A stretch of 64,000 bases of DNA from Propionispira raffinosivorans DSM 20765 (GCF_000381065.1 NZ_KB905841.1:158477-222476); one strand, 5' to 3'; counted from the stretch's first letter, positions 26,151 through 36,554 are shown. The notes: generated from the letters alone by a model not told the origin. A program made the numbers and translations.

Positions 26151-27782
26151 CTATTTTATCTCGATAATTTCTATTACTTCCTTCAGATCAGTAATTTTTT
26201 TGCTATTTTTTCGTTCAGCTTGTGTAATAAATAAACAAGAAAAATGATACAGCTTCCAATCAGAAAACAAGTCTGTTATTTCTGCTTCAACGACATGATC
26301 TACATATTTCAACGCCATCAACATTCGTTTACAGTGTTTATATGATGATCCCGCTTCATCTTGATCAGCATTCATTACCATATTTACTCCAACCAATAAA
26401 TGATCACATTTCATTTTTGCCTTTTGCAAATTTCGAAGTTGTTGCCATTCCAACGTCTGAAGTGGATTCATAATATAATACCCAACTGGATATTTCTCTT
26501 GACTCTTGTCAAAACGAGCAATTTCGTTAGGTGAACCAAACAAGCCAGGAAAATTATCTGTATATATATAGTATTCTTCAATCCCCATCGTTCGAAGCTG
26601 CCTGCCAATTTCCCGAAAATAATTATTGCAAATAATGACATGCATTTTTTCTACCGCCATCGATTTCAATACTTCAGGGCTTTTTATAGGAATTCCAGCT
26701 TGCGTTATACCCCAGTTTTTCTGATCATTATCCACATAAAAATCCGGTTGAAATTTTCTGCCAACTTTCTGCAAATAATCATAAGTCATATTCCCCGTAC
26801 CAAAAAGCACGATGGTTTTTCCATCTGTCTTTTTAAAAACATCCTGAAACCGTCTTTGATATACTGCATACGATTCATCAAGATCCCATAATGCGGGATG
26901 GTGCGGTTCTCGCTCTCTTAATGGCAAATAAGATAAAAATTGTTTACCATACTGTATTTCTAAACATCGCCAGAATCCCTTCGGTGCAGGCACTTGCAGA
27001 TTTTCAAAATTTAAAATAATAACATCTGAAAAATCTTCTTTATAAAAAGTCAAATACTCATTTTTTTGATTATACGAGGTATAAATCGAAAATTCATTCG
27101 TTGTTTTTCTATTATACTGTTGACAAAAGCAGTTCAATTTCCTCTGTAAAAGACCCTTGTTTAAAAACTTTGCTATAAAAACGTATATTTCCCATTGCCA
27201 TTTTTTTATACACTTATTTTTTCCTTGAGATATTTCTCGTTGCTGATAATCTTTTTTATAAAATTTCGCCCATAAAAGTTTTTGGTAAAATGAAATTTTT
27301 TTTGCTTGTCCTCTACGTTTTTCAACATCATCAGCACAATTATCAAAAGGAAGGATATCAAGTCCAATTCCCTGATTAAACGTCTCCAAGAAAGTATGCT
27401 TTTCTATGCAAGTTGTATTACTATTACGAAACTTCATCATTCCTCGATGCCAAAACTCCGGATCAGTGTCTGTTGTCTGCAAAAAATATGGTTTTTCCGT
27501 CAAATAAGCTAAACTCTTCAATCTTTCAAAATCGGCTCGTGGCATCAAAATATCAACATCATCATCCCATGGAATAAACCCTTGATGACGAACCGCTCCT
27601 AACAGCGTCCCAAAACCAATAAAATATTTCAACTGATATTTTGTACAAAGCTCTTGAAATACTGTCAATAAATCCAGATTAATTGCCCATACCTGCTTCA
27701 TTTCTCTTGTTACGCGGTAATCAGAAATTATTTCTTCTTCAAAAAAGTCTTCCCGCAAGTTCACATGCATCATCCATTCCAA
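26151..27782 (-). CDS. LicD phosphotransferase - Rossmann module - degenerate cytidylyltransferase fusion
   Basis: The 543-residue protein has three parts. LicD domain (about 30-300): FGTLLGAVRHQGFIPWDDDVDILM, the metal/nucleotide motif of phosphorylcholine- and polyol-phosphate transferases. Rossmann module (about 320-408): IVLFGTGNMTYDYL, VDNDQKNWG, VIICNNYFREIGRQL. Tail (430-543) aligns by eye with TagD of the next gene: GYYIMNPLQTLEWQQLRNLQKAK against GYVQGTFDLFHIGHLNLLKKAK, and ALKYVDHVVEAE against AIKYVDQVEKVD. The catalytic HxGH is lost (LEWQ), so that domain should be inactive. It lies 19 bases after the TagD-HAD gene. The start among several early ATGs is unsure. It may transfer a phospho-substituent to the glycan. 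Confidence 0.85.
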   Translation of the reverse strand: MEWMMHVNLREDFFEEEIISDYRVTREMKQVWAINLDLLTVFQELCTKYQLKYFIGFGTLLGAVRHQGFIPWDDDVDILMPRADFERLKSLAYLTEKPYFLQTTDTDPEFWHRGMMKFRNSNTTCIEKHTFLETFNQGIGLDILPFDNCADDVEKRRGQAKKISFYQKLLWAKFYKKDYQQREISQGKNKCIKKWQWEIYVFIAKFLNKGLLQRKLNCFCQQYNRKTTNEFSIYTSYNQKNEYLTFYKEDFSDVIILNFENLQVPAPKGFWRCLEIQYGKQFLSYLPLREREPHHPALWDLDESYAVYQRRFQDVFKKTDGKTIVLFGTGNMTYDYLQKVGRKFQPDFYVDNDQKNWGITQAGIPIKSPEVLKSMAVEKMHVIICNNYFREIGRQLRTMGIEEYYIYTDNFPGLFGSPNEIARFDKSQEKYPVGYYIMNPLQTLEWQQLRNLQKAKMKCDHLLVGVNMVMNADQDEAGSSYKHCKRMLMALKYVDHVVEAEITDLFSDWKLYHFSCLFITQAERKNSKKITDLKEVIEIIEIK

Positions 27783-27801
27783 TTTTCAGCTCGCATTTAT
27801 T

Positions 27802-29334
27802 TTAAACAACCCATACAATTTTTCTTCTTTCAATTCCAAAGGTCACTAAGGTATTTTTGATTTCTTCTGCTATTTTTCTATTCAAAACAGCTATCATAAT
27901 CTGATCAAATTCAACTTCATTTAAATGTTCAACCGGTTCCACTGGTAGTCCTTCTTGCTGCTTCAAAATATAATTTTTGTCAATCCAAGCCACGCATTTT
28001 TTATCTGAGATTTGCTGCAAACGATCATATAAATGTTGCCCCAATTTTCCCGCACCATAAATAGCTATTTTATGTTTCAAAATACTGTATGGCAAAGATA
28101 GACACTCTTCTACGCTGTCATGTTCTACCGCATATACCAAATTATCAATTTGTTCATCATCTACAACATCCCTGCCAAATAATCGATCTAACTTACATTT
28201 TCCTAAAAGAAGCTGCACCCGAGGATCTCGTTCTTTTGACTGCAAGATAATCCTCTCTCGTTTTGACAATGCCGTCGTTTTATCATGAATCGTATGAATC
28301 CCCATTTCTTTTGCGACTTTTATATCTGCAATCGCATTATCGCCACAATGAACCCAATTAGAATATTCCGCGTTTTCCTGTTTTTGTACTACTTGATACA
28401 GACTGTTTGACGATTTGGTCCTTCCATATGCCGACGAAACATACAAAGGAATATCCCTCAGTTCTAAATTTACTTTTGTGAGCATCTTACGAATAATATC
28501 TTTTTCAAGATACATATCCGAAATAAACACAATTCGATGCCCAGCTTTTTTCAGCGCCTTTACCTGTGCAATATTTTTTTCTATACCAACGACGTTATCC
28601 AATTCCAACTGCTTTTCCAAATCAGTTAATATTTGAATCTGTTGCGAATCAAGCATCTCATACATAGCAAAGATCTCATATATTTCATATAGAGTAATAT
28701 CTTCCCTATCACAAAATTCATGTCGAGCTGCTCGTTCATAATAAATACGTAAATCATAGAAATTATTTTTTACTCGATCAGGCAGACAAAATTTTTCATT
28801 TTCCTGTAAATATTGCTGCATTAATGAAAAAATCCCTCTGGGTGTTGCCGTTTTTCTTGTAATCAATGTATCGAAAACATCGAAAGAAAAAAAATAATTT
28901 CCTTCATAAAGAATGGTTGATTTTACTCTCATCTTTATTTTAGTAGAGCTTGTCTCTTCCGTATAGGGAAAAAAGACTATATCCGATCCAAGATTTCGTA
29001 AAGCTTTCGTCAGTTCTTCCCACTCACCAGCATGATCATCCCCCGAAAAATGGCAATCATAATGGTAAAGTTCCCATGCTTTGAGTTTATCTTCATTTAA
29101 AAAGTCCACTTTTTCTACCTGATCTACATATTTTATTGCTTTTACAATCACAGCACGTTCACTATACGGAATATAAGGATACTCGCCCTTATATTTATAA
29201 TTCAGTTCATCACTGGCCACACCAACAATCAAATACTCACAATAATCTTTAGCTTTTTTTAACAAATTCAAATGTCCAATATGAAAAAGGTCAAACGTTC
29301 CCTGCACATAACCTGTTTTATATTTTTTTTCCAT
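27802..29334 (-). CDS. TagD-like cytidylyltransferase - HAD phosphatase - Rossmann fusion
   Basis: A 510-residue three-domain enzyme. Residues 1-140 form a glycerol-3-phosphate cytidylyltransferase-type domain with HIGH at 18-21 and SSTKIK near 129-134. Residues 148-400 form a HAD hydrolase: FDVFDT (Asp152, Asp155), FISDMYL, and GDNAIADIKVA, a full catalytic set. Residues 421-510 are the Rossmann module (IAIYGAGKLGQHL). It could make and trim a CDP-activated polyol such as CDP-glycerol. ATG 29334 has GAGG seven bases away; the frame extending to 29388 overlaps the previous gene and was rejected. It follows the HAD paralogue by 17 bases. Confidence 0.87.
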   Translation of the reverse strand: MEKKYKTGYVQGTFDLFHIGHLNLLKKAKDYCEYLIVGVASDELNYKYKGEYPYIPYSERAVIVKAIKYVDQVEKVDFLNEDKLKAWELYHYDCHFSGDDHAGEWEELTKALRNLGSDIVFFPYTEETSSTKIKMRVKSTILYEGNYFFSFDVFDTLITRKTATPRGIFSLMQQYLQENEKFCLPDRVKNNFYDLRIYYERAARHEFCDREDITLYEIYEIFAMYEMLDSQQIQILTDLEKQLELDNVVGIEKNIAQVKALKKAGHRIVFISDMYLEKDIIRKMLTKVNLELRDIPLYVSSAYGRTKSSNSLYQVVQKQENAEYSNWVHCGDNAIADIKVAKEMGIHTIHDKTTALSKRERIILQSKERDPRVQLLLGKCKLDRLFGRDVVDDEQIDNLVYAVEHDSVEECLSLPYSILKHKIAIYGAGKLGQHLYDRLQQISDKKCVAWIDKNYILKQQEGLPVEPVEHLNEVEFDQIMIAVLNRKIAEEIKNTLVTFGIERRKIVWVV

Positions 29335-29351
29335 AAGTCTGCCTCTTTTTA

Positions 29352-31658
29352 TCATATATTTAAATATTCTACCACTTTTCCCAAACAAATAATCTTTTCA
29401 TCTGGTATCCCCATGGAAAGGATATTTTCTCGAGCCTGCATAGCAAGCTGTGTATCAAGAATAGCAATCAATATTGCGTCATACGTAACCTCGCCCAATG
29501 CACATATATCTCCAGTAACTGGTTGCCCCTGTTTAATAAAACGAGAGTAATTTTGATCCAGCCATTGCACAACTGAAACATTTGCCTGCTTCATGTAATA
29601 GTAAATTTCCCTACCATACTTCCCAGCCCCATAAAGAACTATTCGTTCACCAAATAACGAATAAGGCAACCCCTGCGTTTGTAACGAAAAGCTTGGAGAT
29701 TGGGGTACTATGGTATGCGTAAACCGCTCGTAACGCTGAATGACATCCAGTCGTTTTTTCTGATAAAATTCTATTTTACGTATCTCAAATACATTGCAGC
29801 GCAACCTAGAAAACTCTAAATCCGTTCCCTTATAATATTGATCAACTGCTTCATTAGGATGCCATAAATATATGTCCCGTATGTTTTGTTTCGTCAGCTT
29901 TGGTGCAAACCCTAATACCTTTTTTTCTCTTCCAGTAACACTATTTGGCATATCCGCAAAAAAGTCCAATAGTTTTTGATCTGGATGATGCATTATATAC
30001 TCCATATACTGTAGCAAAAGGTCAATCTGCACAGATACATGATACCTTTCTACAATAGATGCATACGCTTTAACAAAACCCTCTATGCCTTTGGTATAAT
30101 CATCGTAACCATGCTCAATGATAGCCTCTCCTTCACCAGCCTTTAACAACGGCACTACTTTATCGTTCTCTATCTTATATCCTTCCGTCTGTCCATGCGA
30201 AGCCCGACAAATCATCTCAATAACCAACTCATTTTTCAACTTACTTGGTAAAAAATTATAGTAGATACAATTTTTCATAAGATTAATTTTATCCATTTTA
30301 AAGAAAAACGTCCGTACAGGGCCATCATAAAAATCTTGCATAAGCTTTGCTAAGCAACTCTGTGTAAGTCCGCCACCACCTAGATCAACAAAAGCAAAAT
30401 CATCATCCGAGGTATCCACTTCCTGCTGTAAATATCGCTGTACCAATAATCGTGTCGGTCGTTGACGCTCAAAGAACCACCGACGGAACTCAAACTGCTT
30501 CTCTAACAACATAATACATATACATAAAGCGGCATATGATATCTGCCGCTTTGGATGGTGATATTCCTTAGGCAAAAAACGTTTAAGTTCATCCACAGTA
30601 ACCTGCAACGTTTCTGCAAGCTTTTCCATCGTCGTAATACGTATAGGATACATCCAACCTATTAATCGTCGCAAACTCCCTAGCTCATTTTCATAAGATG
30701 GCATGCGCCAAGCCCTACGTGATCCATAAATATAATGTGTCGTAATCGGCAACTGCCATTTCGTTATTAAAATAGTTGCAATTTTTTGCAAGATATACCC
30801 GTCCCGAGCAATAAAATACAGTCGCCGAATACCTCTACGCTTAGCCTCCTCCAGCATCCACTGTACGTAAGGAAACAATATTGGTGCAGCTGCCGTACAT
30901 CCTATGGCTGCTGCCTCACACCATTGCTCATGAAGTCGTTCATTTCGGCTTACGCCAATTAATAACTGCGTAAACATATCCTGCTCATGAGCATTCAATC
31001 GATCTGCCTCAATAGGCAAAAATGCTTCATAGCTAAATCTTTCGGCCCTGATACCTAACTGTCGGGGTTGCTCGACATCTGACTGTAGATTGTTCCCTAC
31101 ATGTTGCCAATTATAAAATTCTACATTTTCGCACTCCTGAACAACTTTATACAATATTCCCGAAGATTTCCTTTTTTTATACTCTGACGAAACATATAGC
31201 GGAATTTCACTTAAAAATGCTTCTGCCTTTCTTAACATCTGGCGAATTGTTGCCGCATCCATATATGCATCCACAATCAAAACGACTCGTTCTCCCTGCT
31301 CCACTAACGATCTGACCCTGTCAATATTCTTCGTAACACCTATAACTTGGTCAATTTCCGTGTGCCGTTCCAATATAGCCAAGGACTCCAAAACGGCCAT
31401 TGGCAGATTGCCAACGGTCCCCAGTGCCTCATATATTTGTTCAAGCGTTACCTCCTCAACCCGATTACGCTGATAGTGCATACGCGCCAATTCCTCAGAA
31501 TGAATACGCAACGCATAGAAATTCTCTCGAATATACTGTGACAGTTGCTCACTAAAAGACTTTTCCTGCAACCGCTGCTGCATAAGCGTGAAAATCCCAC
31601 GCGGCGTTGCCGTAGTGCGTGTAATCAATGTATCAAAAACATCAAAACTATAAAACAT
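29352..31658 (-). CDS. large HAD-like protein with C-terminal Rossmann module
   Basis: The 768-residue protein begins with a HAD domain (MFYSFDVFDTLITRTTATPRGIFTLMQQ, about 1-215), nearly word-for-word the start of the HAD domain in the downstream TagD fusion. Motif I Asp residues are kept, but motif II reads LIVDAYM (Val for Ser) and motif IV reads VGNNLQSDV (Asn for Asp), so phosphatase activity is doubtful. A second domain follows (about 240-600, RLYFIARDGYILQKIATIL, FAFVDLGGGGLTQSCLAKL), of a kind often found in capsule clusters, function unknown. The Rossmann module occupies 670-768 (IVLYGAGKYGREI). It starts 12 bases after the methyltransferase stop. Confidence 0.75.
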   Translation of the reverse strand: MFYSFDVFDTLITRTTATPRGIFTLMQQRLQEKSFSEQLSQYIRENFYALRIHSEELARMHYQRNRVEEVTLEQIYEALGTVGNLPMAVLESLAILERHTEIDQVIGVTKNIDRVRSLVEQGERVVLIVDAYMDAATIRQMLRKAEAFLSEIPLYVSSEYKKRKSSGILYKVVQECENVEFYNWQHVGNNLQSDVEQPRQLGIRAERFSYEAFLPIEADRLNAHEQDMFTQLLIGVSRNERLHEQWCEAAAIGCTAAAPILFPYVQWMLEEAKRRGIRRLYFIARDGYILQKIATILITKWQLPITTHYIYGSRRAWRMPSYENELGSLRRLIGWMYPIRITTMEKLAETLQVTVDELKRFLPKEYHHPKRQISYAALCICIMLLEKQFEFRRWFFERQRPTRLLVQRYLQQEVDTSDDDFAFVDLGGGGLTQSCLAKLMQDFYDGPVRTFFFKMDKINLMKNCIYYNFLPSKLKNELVIEMICRASHGQTEGYKIENDKVVPLLKAGEGEAIIEHGYDDYTKGIEGFVKAYASIVERYHVSVQIDLLLQYMEYIMHHPDQKLLDFFADMPNSVTGREKKVLGFAPKLTKQNIRDIYLWHPNEAVDQYYKGTDLEFSRLRCNVFEIRKIEFYQKKRLDVIQRYERFTHTIVPQSPSFSLQTQGLPYSLFGERIVLYGAGKYGREIYYYMKQANVSVVQWLDQNYSRFIKQGQPVTGDICALGEVTYDAILIAILDTQLAMQARENILSMGIPDEKIICLGKVVEYLNI

Positions 31659-31670
31659 TCTGCATCATTC

Positions 31671-33623
31671 CTATTCTCTTGTATAAACCTTGTACCCAGC
31701 AACACCCATTTTCTCAAGTTGCGCTCCTACTTCCCAGTAAAAGCGACTACAAACAATAACCTGTCGCTCATTTTCAGGTACATTTAAAATTTCTTGTGGA
31801 TTCCTGATTTCTACACCACAGCGTTTTGTTCCCCATTTCTCCGTATCATTATCTGCCACAAAAATCGGTGTATGTTCTTTGCCATGCTTTCGCATATAGC
31901 TATCAAATATAGAGCCAGCACAAAATATAACAATTTGCCTGTCCATAGGCCCTTCAAACAGCTCAGCAAATAAATCATGACATCTCTTTTCATCTAATCC
32001 AAGTAGACTTGCATTCCTCTGCATTTGCAGCGTATCCACTGCTGCCCATCGATAAAATTGCCAATACAGTTCATGCTGTCGTACATCATGCAGAAAATGT
32101 TCATTCTCTTCCTGTAAAAAAATATCCCAAAGTTCTGTTAATCCATATTTTTCTTTTAACATATCTAAAGATATATATCGTTTCATCTGAGGCGTAAAAA
32201 CATAAATATAATGAATGGCCCTGAACAGCACATATTTCGCTGGATAATTTTCCTTCACATATTCCTGATCAAAAAACAAGAAATCGCCATTGTGATAAAA
32301 ACAATTTAACGGTATAAGCTCCAAGTAAGCTTGTTCCAAAATTGGCCCCCATTGAAGATTTTCTTCTCGCAGTAACGCATTTTTTTCAGGTGAAACATAT
32401 TCCGCTGATTGCAAAATCAGCTGCCATAGGCGCTCAATAATATTCAAGAATTCGCCTGGATGCCTTGTAACACTTTCCTTTAAATAATTGGATAGTGTAT
32501 TTGCCTGAATCCGCGGCATAACAACACCGGTTCCGTCCCATACATGCGGTACCATCGGCACCCCACGATCCTCCAATTTTGTTGTCCTTGACACCAATGT
32601 CTTGGCATGGGCAATGCCCTCATCAAATATAGGTTTCTTGCAAACACGCTGATCAGAGTAAATAACTGTAGCAAATGCTCTATTTCTGCCTCGATCCGTG
32701 GAAATTGCTGCATAGATGACTTTTGAAAAATGCGCTGGCTGACCACACTCAATTAAATAAGAATTCGCAAAAAAGGGGAATACATTACCAGCAACAATAT
32801 CGTCATATAAATCATTTTCATTCGCCAATAAAGTTTTAGGGTTCAAAGAATATGGAATCAACCGTTCCTGTACATTTTTTTCTGGCAGATAGGCATCCGT
32901 ATAGACAAGCTGTGGCAATTTATAATCCGGTAGCGGATAATAGAATTTTCGTTTCAGCACACCTGCCTGTTCCAAAATATTTTCCAGTTCATTTTTAGTG
33001 AAGGACTTTCCTAAAGCCCCCTTCATAAAACCACTAATGCCAGCAAATGATCGATTAGCATGTGGCTCCTGCGCTCCACAAAAATATTTCAAACCATAAC
33101 GGTTTTCGACCGCGATCAGCAACACTCCCGTTGGTTTCAAGAAAGCCCTCAGTTGACGAACATAATCCGCATAAACCTGTGGATTCCGATTTCCCTTTCC
33201 TATAGTTTCTAGTCCACCAGCAAGAATAATATAATCAAATTTTATTTCAGAAGGTAAAGTCGCTATCCCGCCTGCATAGACCGTAAGATTATCCCGTTCC
33301 GCATAACGCCGATAAACAGATTCAGCTCGGAAAGACTGCTCCTCTAATGCAGTCACTCTCGCACACTTTCGGCAAAATAACCCTGTAAGTGCCCCAAAAG
33401 CAGCTCCAATCTCTAAAAGATCTGACTCTTTTGTAAAATCGTACCAACTAAAGAGCCCCATACGTAAATCACTTAAATGATAAAAAACTTCCCACCGCGG
33501 GTCTTTTTGAATAACCTCATCATACTGGTCTGTTTTATTCGTTTCAATATACTGCCGTATATCCATATCAATAACGTCTATTTCTTCAGCTATCTTGATT
33601 TTTGATTGATGGAAAATCGCCAT
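31671..33623 (-). CDS. SAM-dependent methyltransferase with kinase-like and Rossmann domains
   Basis: The 650-residue protein has a class I methyltransferase domain (about 65-215) with motif I LLEIGAAFGALTGLF and motif VENRYGLKYFCG. A middle region (about 290-540) contains CFYHNGDFLFFDQEYV, reminiscent of the catalytic Asp block of choline-kinase/APH folds, but the assignment is tentative. The Rossmann module spans 560-650 (IVIFCAGSIFDSYM, VADNDTEKWG, VIVCSRFYWEVGAQL) and is close in wording to the one in the LicD fusion. AAGGAG lies nine bases before the ATG. It probably methylates a sugar or its phosphate substituent. Confidence 0.75.
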   Translation of the reverse strand: MAIFHQSKIKIAEEIDVIDMDIRQYIETNKTDQYDEVIQKDPRWEVFYHLSDLRMGLFSWYDFTKESDLLEIGAAFGALTGLFCRKCARVTALEEQSFRAESVYRRYAERDNLTVYAGGIATLPSEIKFDYIILAGGLETIGKGNRNPQVYADYVRQLRAFLKPTGVLLIAVENRYGLKYFCGAQEPHANRSFAGISGFMKGALGKSFTKNELENILEQAGVLKRKFYYPLPDYKLPQLVYTDAYLPEKNVQERLIPYSLNPKTLLANENDLYDDIVAGNVFPFFANSYLIECGQPAHFSKVIYAAISTDRGRNRAFATVIYSDQRVCKKPIFDEGIAHAKTLVSRTTKLEDRGVPMVPHVWDGTGVVMPRIQANTLSNYLKESVTRHPGEFLNIIERLWQLILQSAEYVSPEKNALLREENLQWGPILEQAYLELIPLNCFYHNGDFLFFDQEYVKENYPAKYVLFRAIHYIYVFTPQMKRYISLDMLKEKYGLTELWDIFLQEENEHFLHDVRQHELYWQFYRWAAVDTLQMQRNASLLGLDEKRCHDLFAELFEGPMDRQIVIFCAGSIFDSYMRKHGKEHTPIFVADNDTEKWGTKRCGVEIRNPQEILNVPENERQVIVCSRFYWEVGAQLEKMGVAGYKVYTRE

Positions 33624-33659
33624 ATTCTAACGCTCCTTATAACGAAATAAAGCCTTAAA

Positions 33660-35162
33660 TCATGAAATTAATAAGACTGGGCATTCTCGTACCCGCAACT
33701 GATGATGCATCAACCACACAGTCAGCATACGTTCAGCAATAAACCCTATGATGCGTTTACTATAATCATCATACTTGCTAATATCGATAAAGCTCGCTGC
33801 ATCAGTAATAAAAGAAAACAACCACTCACAATATACATCTAAAACGGCTTTTTTCATAACAAACATATTACAGGGATAAAAGGCCATTCCCAACATAACC
33901 ATATCAAAAGCATCAACATATTCAGGCTGTCGTTGGATCAGCAAGTTCTTAACAATTTTCATTCCAATATCATAGGCATCTCTCATCACCCCATCAAATA
34001 GAACTTTGTTAACCGTCCGATCTGGATAGGAGCACTCTGCCCGCGCAACTAGAACATCGTACTTTTTCAACCAATCTCTTATCACATCTTCGTCTAAAAT
34101 ATTATTCAAGGATTCATCCGTTTTATCCTTCAACAAATATCTTCTGTAATGATTTAACCCTATATACTGACAATGCACATGCTTCCACATCCAGTATAGA
34201 GCCGTACATTCATTGATCCATGGATTCAGACTAGATATATTTTCACCTGTATCATCGCGAATATATCCATACCCAGCCTTGTTTTGACTACCAGCATGGA
34301 TTGGTATATAGATTTTTCCTTTCGGTAGCGTAAATTTTTTGTGTGTGACTACATAGACTTTCACAGTGTTCTTCAGTTGTCTATGTTTTTTAATCATCAA
34401 AAAACATGAAAAAGCATTGGCCACAACCTCAACCTGACCAAACTCTTGAAACACCATTTTTGTCCAATGCTTATAACGGCCATTATTTTGCCAAGGTATA
34501 TTTAATATGATATACTCCGACAACAAATATGTTTGCCGTATATGTTCCTTACAGTCTTCGAGTTTCATATCAAAAAACGAATTCAGAAAAAGTATCGCAT
34601 CATAATTTTGATTCATTAATTCACCTTTACGTGTATAGATATGCTCATAAAGATTATAGGAAGAAGCATATCTTTTCCCAGCAAGCAGTTTATAGCTATC
34701 CAGTAAGTATTCTCCATCAAGACCACACAATCGTGTATCTTGCCGATTTAGTACATCATATCTACCCAATTGCTGCCCAAAATCTAATACTGTTTTTAAG
34801 TTTTTTAGCCTCATACAAGAAATAATACCCTCCACTGAACGCCATGCAGAAAACATTTGTTTTTTCTCTATGCTAACCTTCTCTTTTTCAGCGTAAAAAT
34901 ACCAACTAAAAACCTTACTCTCCGGTATTTGTAAATCATTTACCAATTGCTTATATATCTCAAAAAAATTTTTTGTTGAAAAAATCACTATGCTGGAAAA
35001 ATCGTACTGTTTAATTTCTTCTGGAGCAATAATTTTTTTTCCATAAAGAAAAGTGTGCTGTTTTTTCACACTATTATCAGCCAGACATAGTATTTGTTCA
35101 AAATCGATAACATCCCGCAGGCCCTTCAAAACTTCTCCTGTGCCAAATAAAACAGCAGCCAT
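33660..35162 (-). CDS. Rossmann module - DUF4422 glycosyltransferase fusion
   Basis: The 500-residue protein carries the Rossmann module first (1-95, AAVLFGTGEVLKGL, IVIFSTKNFFEIYKQL), then a spacer with methyltransferase-like features (about 110-230, TVLDFGQQLGRYDVL), then DUF4422 (about 245-495). DUF4422 signatures are VYVVTHKKF, IHAGSQNKAGYGYIRDDTGENISSLNPWINECTALYWMWKH split over two blocks, and YIGLNHYRRYL. DUF4422 proteins are predicted or known glycosyltransferases of capsule clusters, some transferring galactofuranose, which fits glf nearby. AGGGGG lies six bases before the ATG. Confidence 0.82.
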   Translation of the reverse strand: MAAVLFGTGEVLKGLRDVIDFEQILCLADNSVKKQHTFLYGKKIIAPEEIKQYDFSSIVIFSTKNFFEIYKQLVNDLQIPESKVFSWYFYAEKEKVSIEKKQMFSAWRSVEGIISCMRLKNLKTVLDFGQQLGRYDVLNRQDTRLCGLDGEYLLDSYKLLAGKRYASSYNLYEHIYTRKGELMNQNYDAILFLNSFFDMKLEDCKEHIRQTYLLSEYIILNIPWQNNGRYKHWTKMVFQEFGQVEVVANAFSCFLMIKKHRQLKNTVKVYVVTHKKFTLPKGKIYIPIHAGSQNKAGYGYIRDDTGENISSLNPWINECTALYWMWKHVHCQYIGLNHYRRYLLKDKTDESLNNILDEDVIRDWLKKYDVLVARAECSYPDRTVNKVLFDGVMRDAYDIGMKIVKNLLIQRQPEYVDAFDMVMLGMAFYPCNMFVMKKAVLDVYCEWLFSFITDAASFIDISKYDDYSKRIIGFIAERMLTVWLMHHQLRVRECPVLLIS

Positions 35163-35276
35163 TTTTCGCCCCCTAATAATGTGTGTTCAGTACAAATCAT
35201 CCATATAATACATTTAGCTAATAGATTTGACATGTCTTACAGTTTATATAAATATTATACACATGCCAAGGCTCAC

Positions 35277-36479
35277 CTAATATTTTTCATTTAACAATCT
35301 ATAATATACTTGGACCAGCTTTTTTTCAATATCAGAAAAAAATATAAAATCAACATTCTTTTTTAGTTGAACTGTCTCTAATTTCGCCCCGACTTCTCCC
35401 TCGTATTTTTTAGTTGCTACTATAATAATGGACTTTTTCATCGCAATATCTTTATCTTTAGGATTTTGTAATAATATATTTAAAGCACTTTTTTGTAAAT
35501 TTACGTTAGTTTCATATATTGCACAAACTCCAACACGGCACATTCGTAATAAATTTACACATCTTTTTCCTATAATTCCAAACCCCCAAACACTATATAG
35601 CAAGTCTGCTTTCAATACTAAATTTAAAGCTTTTCTAACTCTCTCTATATTCTTTTCTTGAACGATTCTTTTGTATAAACACGTAATTATATAATCAGTA
35701 CGTAATTCCATATAATTTTTCTTATTCGTATAAAGACTAACTGCCTCATCATAACGATAACCATAACTTTGAATAATTGACCACCATATATCGAAATTAT
35801 CCTTATACCATCCATGACACCCGAATGGTAAGTATTTTTTCAACGTTTTATACCTGTGATTGGCGTCATATTCTATTGAAAAATTTGAAGCTTTATACGC
35901 TTCCGGAACGTTGAACTTAATTCCTTTTAAATTGCTGCATACTGCAAAAAACTTGTCTTCAAACTGAAACATATCATCTATAAGCCAAGCGGGATACATA
36001 TTAGCAGCTTCTTGTACGATATATTCTTTATTCTGCAAAATTGTAATCATAGCCTGGATCTTTCTTAATGAAAAACCTCCATTTCCTACACGTTTCCTCA
36101 ATGGACTCCATAAGCATAATGGAACTGGTGCTCCAATATAATCAAAGTTTAGCGCACAAAATTCATTCAGTCTATCAGAAAACACAAATGCATCTAATTG
36201 ATATACTAATAAAAATTTATATGACTTAAAGCGTTGATAAAATTCTATCGATAGCATCATATCACTATAAGTCCCTACACTCTGAAAATATTTATCATCA
36301 AATTTTTCTATCATAAAATCAGAATATTCCTCACCGTAATCGAACACCATGGACTCTGGTGCAACAAAACATTTTGGATATTTTCCTAAAACGTTTTGAA
36401 GTTGAGTTAATGATATTTTTTCAAACTGACTAATTTTTTTTTTATATATGGGCACAACAATCACAACCTGTCTATCCAT
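35277..36479 (-). CDS. DUF5672 glycosyltransferase with C-terminal Rossmann module (copy A)
   Basis: The 400-residue protein has DUF5672 at about 1-230 (VVIVVPIYKKK, LVYQLDAFVFSDRLNEFCALNFDYIGAP, VGNGGFSLRKI), a family of GT-A-like putative glycosyltransferases. The Rossmann-like module fills about 288-400 (LYSVWGFGIIGKRCVNLL, IIIVATKKYEGEVGAKL). AAGG lies six bases before ATG 36479. Together with the next gene it forms a diverged tandem duplication. The interval 35163-35276 has no gene. The sequence is visibly more A/T-rich than the housekeeping region. Confidence 0.8.
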   Translation of the reverse strand: MDRQVVIVVPIYKKKISQFEKISLTQLQNVLGKYPKCFVAPESMVFDYGEEYSDFMIEKFDDKYFQSVGTYSDMMLSIEFYQRFKSYKFLLVYQLDAFVFSDRLNEFCALNFDYIGAPVPLCLWSPLRKRVGNGGFSLRKIQAMITILQNKEYIVQEAANMYPAWLIDDMFQFEDKFFAVCSNLKGIKFNVPEAYKASNFSIEYDANHRYKTLKKYLPFGCHGWYKDNFDIWWSIIQSYGYRYDEAVSLYTNKKNYMELRTDYIITCLYKRIVQEKNIERVRKALNLVLKADLLYSVWGFGIIGKRCVNLLRMCRVGVCAIYETNVNLQKSALNILLQNPKDKDIAMKKSIIIVATKKYEGEVGAKLETVQLKKNVDFIFFSDIEKKLVQVYYRLLNEKY

Positions 36480-36554
36480 TAGCATCCTTCTTCCATATTT
36501 TATCTTCTTTATTATTACAACTTTATAGGAAAATTATACACAATATCAAAATTA

